A stretch of 64,000 bases of DNA from an uncultured Bacteroides sp. (GTDB taxonomy: Bacteria; Bacteroidota; Bacteroidia; Bacteroidales; Bacteroidaceae): contig NZ_OY762899.1 of NCBI RefSeq assembly GCF_963666545.1, forward strand, positions 3,414,365 through 3,478,364. Direction: 5' to 3'. The notes below the pieces were generated by a model. That model saw only the letters and a list, made by a program, of their open reading frames with translations, ran no database searches and was not told the DNA's origin. The position numbers were made by a program, and so were the translations under genes. Below are positions 33,432 through 41,991 of the stretch, piece after piece (position 1 is the first letter of the stretch; each line of letters opens with the position of its first letter).

Positions 33432-33626
33432 ATGAAGAAAGGTTTTTTACAGTTTTGGTTTTCTGTAAATAGAGATGTTTACATGGAACTTTCTTTTCAA
33501 TTTAAAACAAACCCATGGAGGGTGTATAGTTTAGCTCATGGTAAACGTACCAGAAGCCTGAAAGATAATCGGATATTGCAGGAATTACAGAAAAAAGGGA
33601 TTGTTAATACGATCAAACCCTGGTAG
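33432..33626 (+). CDS. Small hypothetical basic protein, possible DNA-binding
   Basis: A 64-residue, strongly basic protein: MKKGFLQFWFSVNRDVYMEL, then NPWRVYSLAHGKRTRSLKD and RILQELQKKGIVNTIKPW. The stretch VYSLAHGKRTRS followed by ILQELQKKGIV looks like a helix-turn-helix-type segment (small residue between helices, basic second helix), but I cannot name a family. It starts 54 bp right of the putative invertible segment and so could be under its control. The ribosome site is weak. Composition and lack of stop codons support a real gene, though the short size leaves some doubt. Confidence 0.55.
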   Translation: MKKGFLQFWFSVNRDVYMELSFQFKTNPWRVYSLAHGKRTRSLKDNRILQELQKKGIVNTIKPW

Positions 33627-33630
33627 AAAT

Positions 33631-33730
33631 ATTGCTTACGGGCGAGTCCGGTGGAAAATTAGCGAACCTAGACGTAATTCGGGTGTTTTCATTTTCATCT
33701 CAAGCATCAGTGACTCGCCCGAATAGCAAT
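33631..33730 (+). ncRNA. Structured region, candidate RNA element of unknown class
   Basis: Long-range arms ATTGCT plus CGGGCGAGTC (33631-33648) pair with GACTCGCCCG plus AGCAAT (33712-33730), separated by a two/three-base bulge. Inside, GAAAA/TTTTC and ACC/GGT can form a second stem. It lies between the small gene at 33432 and the Rrf2-like gene at 33794. No U-run follows, so it is not a simple terminator; a cis-regulatory leader of the downstream gene is possible. Confidence 0.4.
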
Positions 33731-33793
33731 TTACGAATATTATGAAGAAACAGAAAACGTTTTAGTACGTTTTAAACAAGTATAGTAAATAAG

Positions 33794-34180
33794 ATGCTGA
33801 GTCCAGAGGTTATAAAAGCGATAGAGATATTGAAGGACATTAATTATTCCCTTGATAATGCTGAAAACAACGCTTTGCATCCACTCTCGGATGTGCTTAG
33901 TCGGTGCTTGTTGGAAAAACTTTGTACGTCAGGACTCGTCCGATTGAAAGCTGATAAACGTACAGAGTTGGCGCTAAGCTCTAATGAATTGTGTCATTCT
34001 CTTGATCAGATCTCTCTTTGCGATATCCTTATTGCAACAGGGGAGGGGCTCGAACTTTGCGTTGAGAATGAAGAAGACATTTATGCTCGTTACGGACTTG
34101 TTGGACGTCGTTTAGGAGTCTTGAATCAGTTAGCCTGCCATTATCTTTCAGAGATCCATTTGACTGATATTTGTCTATAA
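33794..34180 (+). CDS. Rrf2-like winged-helix protein
   Basis: The product is 128 residues and soluble. The N-terminus (LSPEVIKAIEILKDINYSLDNAENNALHPLSDVLSRCLLEKLCTSGLVRL) fits a winged helix, and DQISLCDILIATGEGLEL strongly recalls the Rrf2 family phrase in which a wing leads into a helix before the effector part. Typical Rrf2 iron-sulfur cysteines are not arranged in the usual CxxxxxCxxxxxxC pattern, so it may be a cluster-free variant. It stands upstream of the TrkH/TrkA genes (125 bp gap) and downstream of the structured region; it could control either. Confidence 0.6.
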   Translation: MLSPEVIKAIEILKDINYSLDNAENNALHPLSDVLSRCLLEKLCTSGLVRLKADKRTELALSSNELCHSLDQISLCDILIATGEGLELCVENEEDIYARYGLVGRRLGVLNQLACHYLSEIHLTDICL

Positions 34181-34304
34181 AAATAGAATATAAAATTAGA
34201 TTTTCCCTTCCTACCTTGTGTATTTAATACTTTCTTTCTATCTTGCCACGCTCTTTTCCATAAATACATTATATCAGTTTTTGGTATAAATAGAGACGAA
34301 GCCA

Positions 34305-36134
34305 ATGAAGATTCCTCATAAATACTTGCTTTATCAGAATAAATGGTTGCAACCTTATATCCGCATATTGCTGGGGATCATGGCTGTTATCACTTATTCG
34401 GCTTCTCTGCTGTTCATTGGCGCATTGGTATATGAGCATGGTTTTATTATCTCTAATGCAGAACTTGATAAACTCAACTCCTTATATCGAAGTGTATGGA
34501 TTATCTTTCTGATAGATGTAACACTCCACCTTTTTCTTAAATATCAAGATACAAAGAAGAAATATAATAAACTGACGTGGGCATTGAGCTTTTTGCTCTA
34601 TCTGACTCTTATTCCGGTCATTTTTAACAGACCTGATCAAAGTGGTGATGTTTTGCATTTCTGGGAATTTCTTCATAGTAAGCTCTATCATGTCGTTTTA
34701 CTATCCATCTATTCCTTCCTTCATTTATCCAACGGACTGGTACGCTTATTGGGTAGACGTACTAACCCTTCGCTGATTTTAGCTGTTAGTTTTTTAGTGA
34801 TCATCATTGTCGGCACGGGCTTACTGATGCTTCCCCGATGCACCGTTAATGGTATTTCGTGGGTTGACTCCTTGTTTATATCCACCAGCGCAGTGTGCGT
34901 CACTGGACTCACCCCGGTAAATGTGGCTTCTACATTTACAACCGCAGGTTTTGTGGTTATTATACTTTTAATTCAAATTGGTGGATTGGGAGTGATGACT
35001 TTGACCAGTTTCTTTGCGATGTTCTTTATGGGTAACACTTCGCTATATAATCAGCTGGTGGTTCGGGATATGGTAAGTTCTAATTCACTTGGCTCTTTGC
35101 TTTCTACCTTACTCTATATTTTAAGCTTTACATTGATTATAGAAAGTGTTGGCATGCTCTCTATTTGGCTAAGCATACAGGGTACTATGGGAATGAGTCT
35201 GGAAGATGAACTTGCTTTCTCTGCTTTTCACGCTATTTCCGCTTTCTGCAATGCAGGCTTCTCTACTCTTCCCGGCAATCTCGGCAATGCATTGATAATG
35301 AACAACCATAATACATTCTATATTCTTATTTCATTGCTAGTCATCTTCGGTGGTATCGGTTATCCCATTCTGGTCAATTTTAAAACAATTATACTCTATC
35401 ATGTGCGCCGGATTTGGGTGTCTGTACGTACTCGTAAGTATGAGAAGCGACGAATACAACATTTGTATAACCTGAATACCCGAATTGTATTGATCATGAC
35501 CTTTCTTTTACTCACTATCGGTACACTTGGCATACTTCTGTTTGAATGGAATAGAGCTTTTGCGGGAATGTCCATTGCCGATAAATGGACACAAGCATTC
35601 TTTAATGCCGCTTGTCCGCGTACCGCAGGTTTCTCTAGCGTTGATCTTGCTTCATTAGCTACCCAGAGCATCTTTATTTACCTCTTGTTGATGTGGATTG
35701 GTGGTGGAGCACAATCTACTGCAGGTGGTATTAAAGTCAATGCCTTTGCCGTTATTGTTCTTAATCTGATGGCTGTTATCAGAGGAGGTGAGCGGGTAGA
35801 AGTTTTTGGGCGTGAGCTATCACAAGATTCCATTCGTCGTTCCAACGCCACTATGGTCATGTCTCTATCTACTCTTTTTCTAGCCATCTTCGTTCTAACA
35901 ATTCTGGAACCCACTTTACCATTGTTGGGATTGGTTTTCGAGGCTGTTTCGGCATTAAGCACTGTTGGCTCTAGCTTAAACATCACCACACTTTTGGGAA
36001 ATAGCAGTAAATTGGTCATTGTTTTGCTGATGTTTGTAGGGCGTGTGGGATTGATAACGATGATGCTGGGCATCGTGAAGCAAAAAAAGAATATTAAATA
36101 TAAATATCCGAGTGACAATATCATCATAAACTAG
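34305..36134 (+). CDS. trkH: TrkH-family potassium transporter, membrane subunit
   Basis: A 609-residue inner membrane protein. Four P-loop/filter regions of the Trk/Ktr/HKT superfamily are visible: STSAVCVTGLTPVN, SAFCNAGFSTLPGN, NAACPRTAGFSSVDLA and AVSALSTVGSSLN. The C-terminal half has QSTAGGIKVNAFAV and RVGLITMMLGIV. About 130 extra N-terminal residues with four hydrophobic segments precede the first filter, longer than KtrB. With the cytosolic NAD-binding subunit encoded 24 bp downstream it takes up potassium using the proton or sodium gradient. Confidence 0.95.
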   Translation: MKIPHKYLLYQNKWLQPYIRILLGIMAVITYSASLLFIGALVYEHGFIISNAELDKLNSLYRSVWIIFLIDVTLHLFLKYQDTKKKYNKLTWALSFLLYLTLIPVIFNRPDQSGDVLHFWEFLHSKLYHVVLLSIYSFLHLSNGLVRLLGRRTNPSLILAVSFLVIIIVGTGLLMLPRCTVNGISWVDSLFISTSAVCVTGLTPVNVASTFTTAGFVVIILLIQIGGLGVMTLTSFFAMFFMGNTSLYNQLVVRDMVSSNSLGSLLSTLLYILSFTLIIESVGMLSIWLSIQGTMGMSLEDELAFSAFHAISAFCNAGFSTLPGNLGNALIMNNHNTFYILISLLVIFGGIGYPILVNFKTIILYHVRRIWVSVRTRKYEKRRIQHLYNLNTRIVLIMTFLLLTIGTLGILLFEWNRAFAGMSIADKWTQAFFNAACPRTAGFSSVDLASLATQSIFIYLLLMWIGGGAQSTAGGIKVNAFAVIVLNLMAVIRGGERVEVFGRELSQDSIRRSNATMVMSLSTLFLAIFVLTILEPTLPLLGLVFEAVSALSTVGSSLNITTLLGNSSKLVIVLLMFVGRVGLITMMLGIVKQKKNIKYKYPSDNIIIN

Positions 36135-36158
36135 TGATTACTACTAATACGAAATAAG

Positions 36159-36845
36159 ATGAAATACATTATTATTGGATTGGGGAATTATGGCCGTATA
36201 CTGGCCGAAGAACTTTCTGCCTTGGGGCACGAGGTGATAGGAGCTGACATCAGCGAGAATCGAGTAGACATTATAAAAGATAAAATAGCAACCGCTTTTG
36301 TGATAGATGCAACGGACGAAATCTCTCTTTCTGTCCTTCCGCTGAATAGTGTCGATGTCGTTATTGTTGCTATTGGCGAGAATTTTGGTGCTTCTGTACG
36401 GGTGGTAGCTTTGTTGAAACAGAAGCAGGTGAAGTACATTTATGCCCGCGCCATTGATGCTGTTCATAAGGCTGTGCTCGAAGCCTTTGGCTTAGAAAAG
36501 ATATTAACACCCGAAGAGGAGTCGGCGCGTAGTTTGGTTCAGTTACTCGATTTTGGAACTAAAATAGAGTCTTTTCGTGTGGATGAAGATTATTACGTGA
36601 TGATGTTTCGTGTGCCGAAGAAATTTGTTGGCTATTTGGCTAACGAATTGAATCTGGATGAGGAATTTTGCCTGAAAGTACTTGCGTTGAAACGTGCTGA
36701 AAAGGTTAATAACTTTTTGGGCATTTCGATGCTGGAATCTAGTGTAGTGAACAAGCTACTACAGGATGATAAGATTCAACCGGATGATGAATTGGTATGT
36801 TATGGTCGATATCATGATTTTCAGGCGTTTTGGAAAGCATTGTAA
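36159..36845 (+). CDS. TrkA/KtrA-family regulatory subunit (RCK)
   Basis: A 228-residue cytosolic protein. RCK N-domain: KYIIIGLGNYGRILAEELSALGHEVIGADISENRVD, with the Gly-rich nucleotide loop (GLGNYG) and the acidic residue at the end of the second strand that binds the adenosine ribose of NAD; then VDVVIVAIGENFGASVRVVALLKQ. RCK C-domain: SFRVDEDYYVMMFRVPKKFVGYLANELNLDEEF to the end. One RCK unit only (KtrA-like length, not the double TrkA). It gates the TrkH protein encoded upstream in response to bound NAD or ATP/ADP. A tight operon of two genes. Confidence 0.95.
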   Translation: MKYIIIGLGNYGRILAEELSALGHEVIGADISENRVDIIKDKIATAFVIDATDEISLSVLPLNSVDVVIVAIGENFGASVRVVALLKQKQVKYIYARAIDAVHKAVLEAFGLEKILTPEEESARSLVQLLDFGTKIESFRVDEDYYVMMFRVPKKFVGYLANELNLDEEFCLKVLALKRAEKVNNFLGISMLESSVVNKLLQDDKIQPDDELVCYGRYHDFQAFWKAL

Positions 36846-36900
36846 TGAAATGCTTTCGTGAAATTTCTTTATTCTTATTTTCTTTTAGCAAAAACATATT

Positions 36901-36908
36901 TATTTTTG
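36901..36908 (+). promoter_or_regulatory. -7 box (TATTTTTG) for the locus A sigma factor
   Basis: Exact TAnnTTTG match 30 bp before the start codon of the sigma factor gene at 36939. Confidence 0.6.
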
Positions 36909-36938
36909 CGTTGACTTTAAACTAAAAAAGCTCGACAA

Positions 36939-37517
36939 ATGGCTATTGCGAAGGATGAATTACTCCTTTTTAATAAGTTCTTTGCTGATTATCAACAAAG
37001 GTTTATACGATTTGCTTTCACTTATACACGTGATGAGGTTATAGCAGAGGACATTGTATCTGAGTCTATGATGTATTATTGGGAAAACAAAGAACGCTTA
37101 CCTCAAGAGACTAATTTGCCTGCTTACGTTCTAACCACCATTAAACATAAATGTTTAAATTATCTTAGGCATATTCAATTGAAAGAAGATGTATTAAAAG
37201 AACTGGCTTCTCATTCCCAATGGGAACTATCTACTCGTATTGCTACTCTAGAAGCTTGTGAACCAAATGAACTATTTGATAATGAAGTAAGATCAATTGT
37301 TGGCAAGGTATTATCCAGATTACCGGAAACAACTTCTCGAATCTTCGTTATGAGTAGAAATGAAAATAAATCATATAAAGAGATTGCCGCAATAATGAAT
37401 ATGTCTACTAAAGGAGTAGAATTTCATATGGCTAAAGTCATGCGTATATTGCGTATTGCCTTGAAAGATTACCTTTTATTGTGTCTTTATTTATTTTACT
37501 TGCTTATAAATCATTGA
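36939..37517 (+). CDS. ECF RNA polymerase sigma factor of glycan locus A
   Basis: A 192-residue ECF sigma factor. Region 2: LFNKFFADYQQRFIRFAFTYTRDEVIAEDIVSESMMYYWENKERL. Region 4: LSRLPETTSRIFVMSRNENKSYKEIAAIMNMSTKGVEFHMAKVMRILRIAL, as in the FecR-linked Bacteroides family. The last residues (LKDYLLLCLYLFYLLINH) are strongly hydrophobic, a feature of several of these proteins that may tether them near the membrane. It heads sigma-FecR-SusC-SusD. When the STN-containing SusC (38689) binds its glycan, FecR is expected to release this sigma factor, which then transcribes susCD. Confidence 0.95.
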   Translation: MAIAKDELLLFNKFFADYQQRFIRFAFTYTRDEVIAEDIVSESMMYYWENKERLPQETNLPAYVLTTIKHKCLNYLRHIQLKEDVLKELASHSQWELSTRIATLEACEPNELFDNEVRSIVGKVLSRLPETTSRIFVMSRNENKSYKEIAAIMNMSTKGVEFHMAKVMRILRIALKDYLLLCLYLFYLLINH

Positions 37518-37569
37518 ATTTTATATATTCTACTAGGGGTATTCATTTTTGAAGTGCTATTATTATTGT

Positions 37570-38520
37570 ATGGGTATGAAAGAGATTGATAAAGAATTAC
37601 TATGCCGTTTCTTCAATGGCGAAACGGATCTTGTGGAGGAAACTAAGGTAAAGGATTGGTTGGAAGGATCAGCTGAGAATCGGAAAGAATATTTAAGAGA
37701 GCGCAGGTTATTCGATCTCACAATTCTTTCAGATGAAAAATCGTACAATGCGACGAAGCTATTGAATACTCGAAAAAGGAGTTATTACGTTGAGGCCCTA
37801 AAAATTGCAGCTACCATTGTGATAACATTTATCATTAGTTCTTTGTATTTTGCTACACCTCATCAGGAGGATGACGTTGCAATGCAAACAGTTACTGTGC
37901 CTTATGGACAACGTGTCAACCTGGTTTTATCTGATGGAACAAATGTTTGGTTGAATTCAGGCACGAAGATGTCTTATCCACAAACATTTGCAAAAAAAAG
38001 TAGAGATATATACCTCGATGGAGAAGCATATTTTGATGTTTCTCATAACAAAGAGAAGCCATTTTTAGTACATACGAATCTGTTTGATATAGAAGTGTTA
38101 GGAACAAAGTTTAATGTTGATTCTTATTCGAAAGATGATGCTTTTGAGAGTTCGTTGATGGAAGGTGTAGTCAAGGTAACTCGTAAAGAAGATAAATCTT
38201 CTTTGATTTTATCACCTTCTTATAAAGTTGTGCTGAGAGATGAAAAGATGGTAGTTGAAAAGATAGAAGATTATAATGCCTATCGTTGGCGGGAAGGTCT
38301 TATTTGTTTTAAAAATAAATATTTTTTAGATCTTTTGGTCGAATTTGAAAAGTATTATGATATGCGTATAATAGTTGAGAGTCCGAAACCTGCTAATCCT
38401 GCATTAACAGGGAAATTCAGAGTCTCTGATGGCGTGGAATATGCCTTGAAAGTATTGCAGAAGGATGTGAAATTTAGATATAAACGTGATGCTGATAGCA
38501 ATATAATCTATATCAGATGA
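37570..38520 (+). CDS. FecR-family anti-sigma protein of glycan locus A
   Basis: The product has about 317 residues. An upstream TTG in frame (37549) is possible, but ATG at 37570 (MGMKEIDKELLCRFFNGETD) or 37576 is more likely. The cytosolic anti-sigma helix region precedes one membrane segment (ALKIAATIVITFIISSLYF). The periplasmic FecR domain: QTVTVPYGQRVNLVLSDGTNVWLNSGTKMSYPQTFAKKSRDIYLDGEAYFDVSHNKEKPFLVHT and LGTKFNVDSYS. The C-terminal DUF4974 part has RWREGLICFKNKYFLDLLVEFEKYYDMRIIV, which contacts the STN domain of the SusC. It lies between the sigma and susC genes. Confidence 0.93.
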   Translation: MGMKEIDKELLCRFFNGETDLVEETKVKDWLEGSAENRKEYLRERRLFDLTILSDEKSYNATKLLNTRKRSYYVEALKIAATIVITFIISSLYFATPHQEDDVAMQTVTVPYGQRVNLVLSDGTNVWLNSGTKMSYPQTFAKKSRDIYLDGEAYFDVSHNKEKPFLVHTNLFDIEVLGTKFNVDSYSKDDAFESSLMEGVVKVTRKEDKSSLILSPSYKVVLRDEKMVVEKIEDYNAYRWREGLICFKNKYFLDLLVEFEKYYDMRIIVESPKPANPALTGKFRVSDGVEYALKVLQKDVKFRYKRDADSNIIYIR

Positions 38521-38602
38521 ATGGAGTGAAATAGATAAATTAGTTAACCTTTAAATAATAATAGCTTATGTAATATCTGAACTAAAAAACGAAAGACGCA
38601 AA

Positions 38603-38660
38603 GTGCCGGAGGTACTGGAATACCTACCGGCACAGACTAACATCAATCCCTTTTAGGGAT
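38603..38660 (+). promoter_or_regulatory. Two hairpins in the susC leader of locus A
   Basis: GTGCCGG (38603-38609) pairs with CCGGCAC (38627-38633) with inner GGTA/TACC; a second stem ATCCC/GGGAT covers 38646-38660. They lie 29-86 bp before the susC start codon. There is no U-run, so they may be regulatory leader structures or sRNA targets rather than terminators. Confidence 0.45.
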
Positions 38661-38688
38661 AGTATTAATCAAACTTAAATGCAAAGAT

Positions 38689-41600
38689 ATGAAAAACATT
38701 CATTGCGTGGACTTTTACAAGCTTAAAAGTCCACTAGCCACTCATTTTTTTAAAATCATGAGAATTACCACCTTTTTGCTTTTTTTCTGCGTTCTTTGTG
38801 CTATAGCCGGGAATGCTAAATCTCAGAATGCAAGGGTTACAATTCATAAAACTCAAGCTTCCTTGGAAGAGATATTGAATGAGATTGAAAATCAAACGGA
38901 CTATCTATTTCTTTATACGAATGAAGTGAATGTACGAAAAACAACTTCGATTAAGGTTAATAGTAAGCCTGTCTCTGAGGTACTGAACTCTTTATTGAGC
39001 AGAAGTAATGTAAAGTATCAAATGGAAGGTTCGCACATTATCCTCTCTGAAAAAACCGAGGAAAATAAAACCACACAGGCGGATCAGAATAAAATTAAGA
39101 TTTCGGGAACTATAAAAGATTCGAATGGAGAGGGAATAATCGGAGCTAGTGTTGTTGAAGAAGGAACAACGAATGGTACTGTAAGTGATATATATGGAAA
39201 TTTTATTTTAAATGTATCAGAAAAGGCTGTGCTGAAAATTACTTATATCGGTTATATTCCTCAAGAAGTGAAAGTTGTATCCGGTAAACCTTTAAATATA
39301 GTACTACGTGAAGATACTAAAACGCTTGATGAAGTTGTTGTTATTGGCTATGGTGTTCAACGTAAGGGGGATGTAACGAGCTCTGTTGCAAGCATTAAAT
39401 CTGAGAGTTTTGCGAAAGGGGCCATTAAAGACGTTGGACAATTAATACAGGGTAAGGTTGCTGGATTGGCCATTACTAATCCGAGTGGCGATCCGACATC
39501 AAGTACGCAGATCAAACTACGTGGTACGAACACGATTGGTGGCGCTAATACTGACCCGCTTGTATTGATAGACGGTATTCCGGGTAGTCTTAATACTGTG
39601 GCTCCAGAAGATGTTGAAAGTGTAGATGTATTAAAGGATGGTTCTGCGGCTGCTATTTATGGAACTCGTGGCACCAATGGCGTTATTTTGATTACAACAA
39701 AACAAGCGAAAGGCACACAAATAAATGCAGTTGAATACAATGGTTATATCAGTACGTCTCAAATTGTTAGAAAACTCAAGATGCTTAATGCTGATGAGTT
39801 TAGAGCTATGTATCCAAGTGAGGATCATGGACATAATACCGATTGGCTGGACGAAATAACACATACTCCTATGACTCATGTGCATAACCTCTCATTGCAG
39901 GGGGGCACTTCTTCTACTAATTATATCGCAAACATTAACTATAATGCTGCACAAGGAATTATGCTCAAATCCGATAATGAAACGTTTCAAGGTCGCATTG
40001 AAGTTTCGCATCGTATGTTCGACGGCAAATTGCAGCTTAAGTTTGGATTGATTGGTAAAAAAAACCAGTATTCATCAACAAGTAGCTCGGGCAGCTTTAA
40101 TGGATATACTTATCGTCAAGCTATTTTAAGGAATCCTACTGATCCTGTCAAGAATGAAGATGGAAGCTGGTATGAGAATTTGAATAAATTTGAGTATGAG
40201 AATCCGTTAGCTCGTATTGAAGAATCTTCGGGTAATGTGAAGAACTCAGAAATTCGTTATACTGGCAATGTCATTTATGATCCAATTAAAGATTTGAAAT
40301 TGAGTGCTGTGATGTCTTATGTACGTTCAAATAGAAACCATGGATATTCAGAAACCCGCAACCACATTTCTGCATTAAGAGATGGATATTATGGTTGGTC
40401 TTCTGTAGGTGCTAATACGAAAATGGAGAAATTAGTTGAATTAACAGCTCTATATAATAAATCAATTAAAGATCACAAATTTAGTATTCTTGGTGGTTAT
40501 AGCTATAATGAGACCGACTATGAGGATATGTATTTGTCTAATTATGGTTTCCAGGATGACTACTTTGGTGGGTGGCATAACATCGGAATTGGTTCAGCTC
40601 TAAAACTAGGAAAGGCAGATGCTCGTTCATCTAAGGCTACAACTAACCTTGTTGGTTTCTTTGGCCGTGGAACCTACTCTTATCAAGATAAATACTTGTT
40701 AATGGCAAGCCTGCGTTACGAAGGTGCTAGCCAATTGTGGGGAACCGATAATGAATGGGGGCTTTTCCCATCTGTCTCTTTGGGATGGAGAATTACGCAA
40801 GAATCTTTTATGAAAAGCCAAACTGTTTTTGATGATTTGAAACTTCGTGTTGGTTATGGAGTAACAGGTTCACAACCGGCGAAAGCATTCTTAGGTATAG
40901 CAATGCTGAAGTATGATAAATATGCATATGTTGACGGCAAATGGGTACAGACCATTGTTCCTGCTTCCAATGCGAATCCTGACCTGAAATGGGAAGAAAA
41001 AAGGGAAACGAATATAGGTCTAGACTTCACTTCGCTGCAAGGTCGTTTATCTGGAGCCATTGATCTCTATAATCGTGATGTAGATGGTTTGATTTATGAT
41101 TATTCAGTACCTACTCCTCCGAATCTTTATGCTACGACTACTGCGAATGGAGGTAAGATGCAAAATAGAGGTTTTGAAATAATGTTATCGGGTATTCCTA
41201 TGCTAAGTAAGGATTTTGAATGGAACACAACTGTTACATTCTCCGAAAACTCGAATAAACTAAAAAGCTTGAATGGTAGCACATTTAAGTCAGATTATGA
41301 TTATTTTGATACAGGCTGGTTAGCAGAACCTGTTAAAACAGCTTCACATAGGGTTCAGGTTGGAGAAAAAATAGGTAATTTCTGGGGATTTAAAGTGGTA
41401 GATATAGATGAGAGTGGTAAGTGGATTTATGAAGACAGAAATGGAAATCATGTTCCATATGCCGAATTCTCACGTGCGCCTGAAGAAAAGAAAGTGATTG
41501 GCAATGGCCTTCCTCAAATGTATGCCGGATGGAATAATTATTTGCGTTATAAAAATTTTGATTTAAGTATTTCTATGCGTGGCGCATTCAATTTTCAAAT

Positions 41601-41976
41601 CATTAACGAGGCTCGTATGTATTATGAGAATGCCAAAAATAGTCGTCTTGAAAACCGCCTGAAATCCGTTAATGATAAAATCTTTGGTAAAGCAACACTC
41701 AGTAAAGAAGTCGACCCTGAATTCAATAGCTATTATGTGGAAGATGGAGATTATTGGAAAATTGATAATATAACTTTGGGTTATACTTTAAGTGATGTGA
41801 GTAAGTATATAAAATCAATTCGTTTCTATGGTTCTGTTTTAAATGCGTTGACAATAACTGGATATAAAGGAACAGATCCTGAAGTTAGTACTTCTGGCCT
41901 GAATCCGGGTTATGACAACAGGGACCAATATCCCATTATAAGATCATTTACATTTGGTATTGGTGTGAAATTTTAA
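38689..41976 (+). CDS. SusC-like TonB-dependent transporter with STN domain (locus A)
   Basis: A 1095-residue outer-membrane transporter. The N-terminus has a short extension and a signal peptide (MRITTFLLFFCVLCAIAGNAKSQ starts at about residue 24). An STN domain (about 48-125: VTIHKTQASLEEILNEIENQTDYLFLY, KPVSEVLNSLLSRSNVKYQ) is followed by CarboxypepD_reg (KISGTIKDSNGEGIIGASV) and the TonB-box area (DEVVVIGYGVQRKGDVTSSV). Then come the plug (LIDGIPGSLNTVAPEDVESVDVLKDGSAAAIYGTRGTNGVILITTK) and the 22-strand barrel, ending with an aromatic strand (SFTFGIGVKF). It imports a glycan oligosaccharide with SusD and signals through STN to FecR. This is the only SusC in the window with STN. Confidence 0.95.
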   Translation: MKNIHCVDFYKLKSPLATHFFKIMRITTFLLFFCVLCAIAGNAKSQNARVTIHKTQASLEEILNEIENQTDYLFLYTNEVNVRKTTSIKVNSKPVSEVLNSLLSRSNVKYQMEGSHIILSEKTEENKTTQADQNKIKISGTIKDSNGEGIIGASVVEEGTTNGTVSDIYGNFILNVSEKAVLKITYIGYIPQEVKVVSGKPLNIVLREDTKTLDEVVVIGYGVQRKGDVTSSVASIKSESFAKGAIKDVGQLIQGKVAGLAITNPSGDPTSSTQIKLRGTNTIGGANTDPLVLIDGIPGSLNTVAPEDVESVDVLKDGSAAAIYGTRGTNGVILITTKQAKGTQINAVEYNGYISTSQIVRKLKMLNADEFRAMYPSEDHGHNTDWLDEITHTPMTHVHNLSLQGGTSSTNYIANINYNAAQGIMLKSDNETFQGRIEVSHRMFDGKLQLKFGLIGKKNQYSSTSSSGSFNGYTYRQAILRNPTDPVKNEDGSWYENLNKFEYENPLARIEESSGNVKNSEIRYTGNVIYDPIKDLKLSAVMSYVRSNRNHGYSETRNHISALRDGYYGWSSVGANTKMEKLVELTALYNKSIKDHKFSILGGYSYNETDYEDMYLSNYGFQDDYFGGWHNIGIGSALKLGKADARSSKATTNLVGFFGRGTYSYQDKYLLMASLRYEGASQLWGTDNEWGLFPSVSLGWRITQESFMKSQTVFDDLKLRVGYGVTGSQPAKAFLGIAMLKYDKYAYVDGKWVQTIVPASNANPDLKWEEKRETNIGLDFTSLQGRLSGAIDLYNRDVDGLIYDYSVPTPPNLYATTTANGGKMQNRGFEIMLSGIPMLSKDFEWNTTVTFSENSNKLKSLNGSTFKSDYDYFDTGWLAEPVKTASHRVQVGEKIGNFWGFKVVDIDESGKWIYEDRNGNHVPYAEFSRAPEEKKVIGNGLPQMYAGWNNYLRYKNFDLSISMRGAFNFQIINEARMYYENAKNSRLENRLKSVNDKIFGKATLSKEVDPEFNSYYVEDGDYWKIDNITLGYTLSDVSKYIKSIRFYGSVLNALTITGYKGTDPEVSTSGLNPGYDNRDQYPIIRSFTFGIGVKF

Positions 41977-41991
41977 TTAATAACTAAAGAT

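Noticed and set aside
31756-34304. Complete transposon or integrative element around the recombinase
   Set aside because: No transposase, relaxase or other mobility genes, no direct repeats at the edges and no tRNA; only the inverted-repeat segment is supported.
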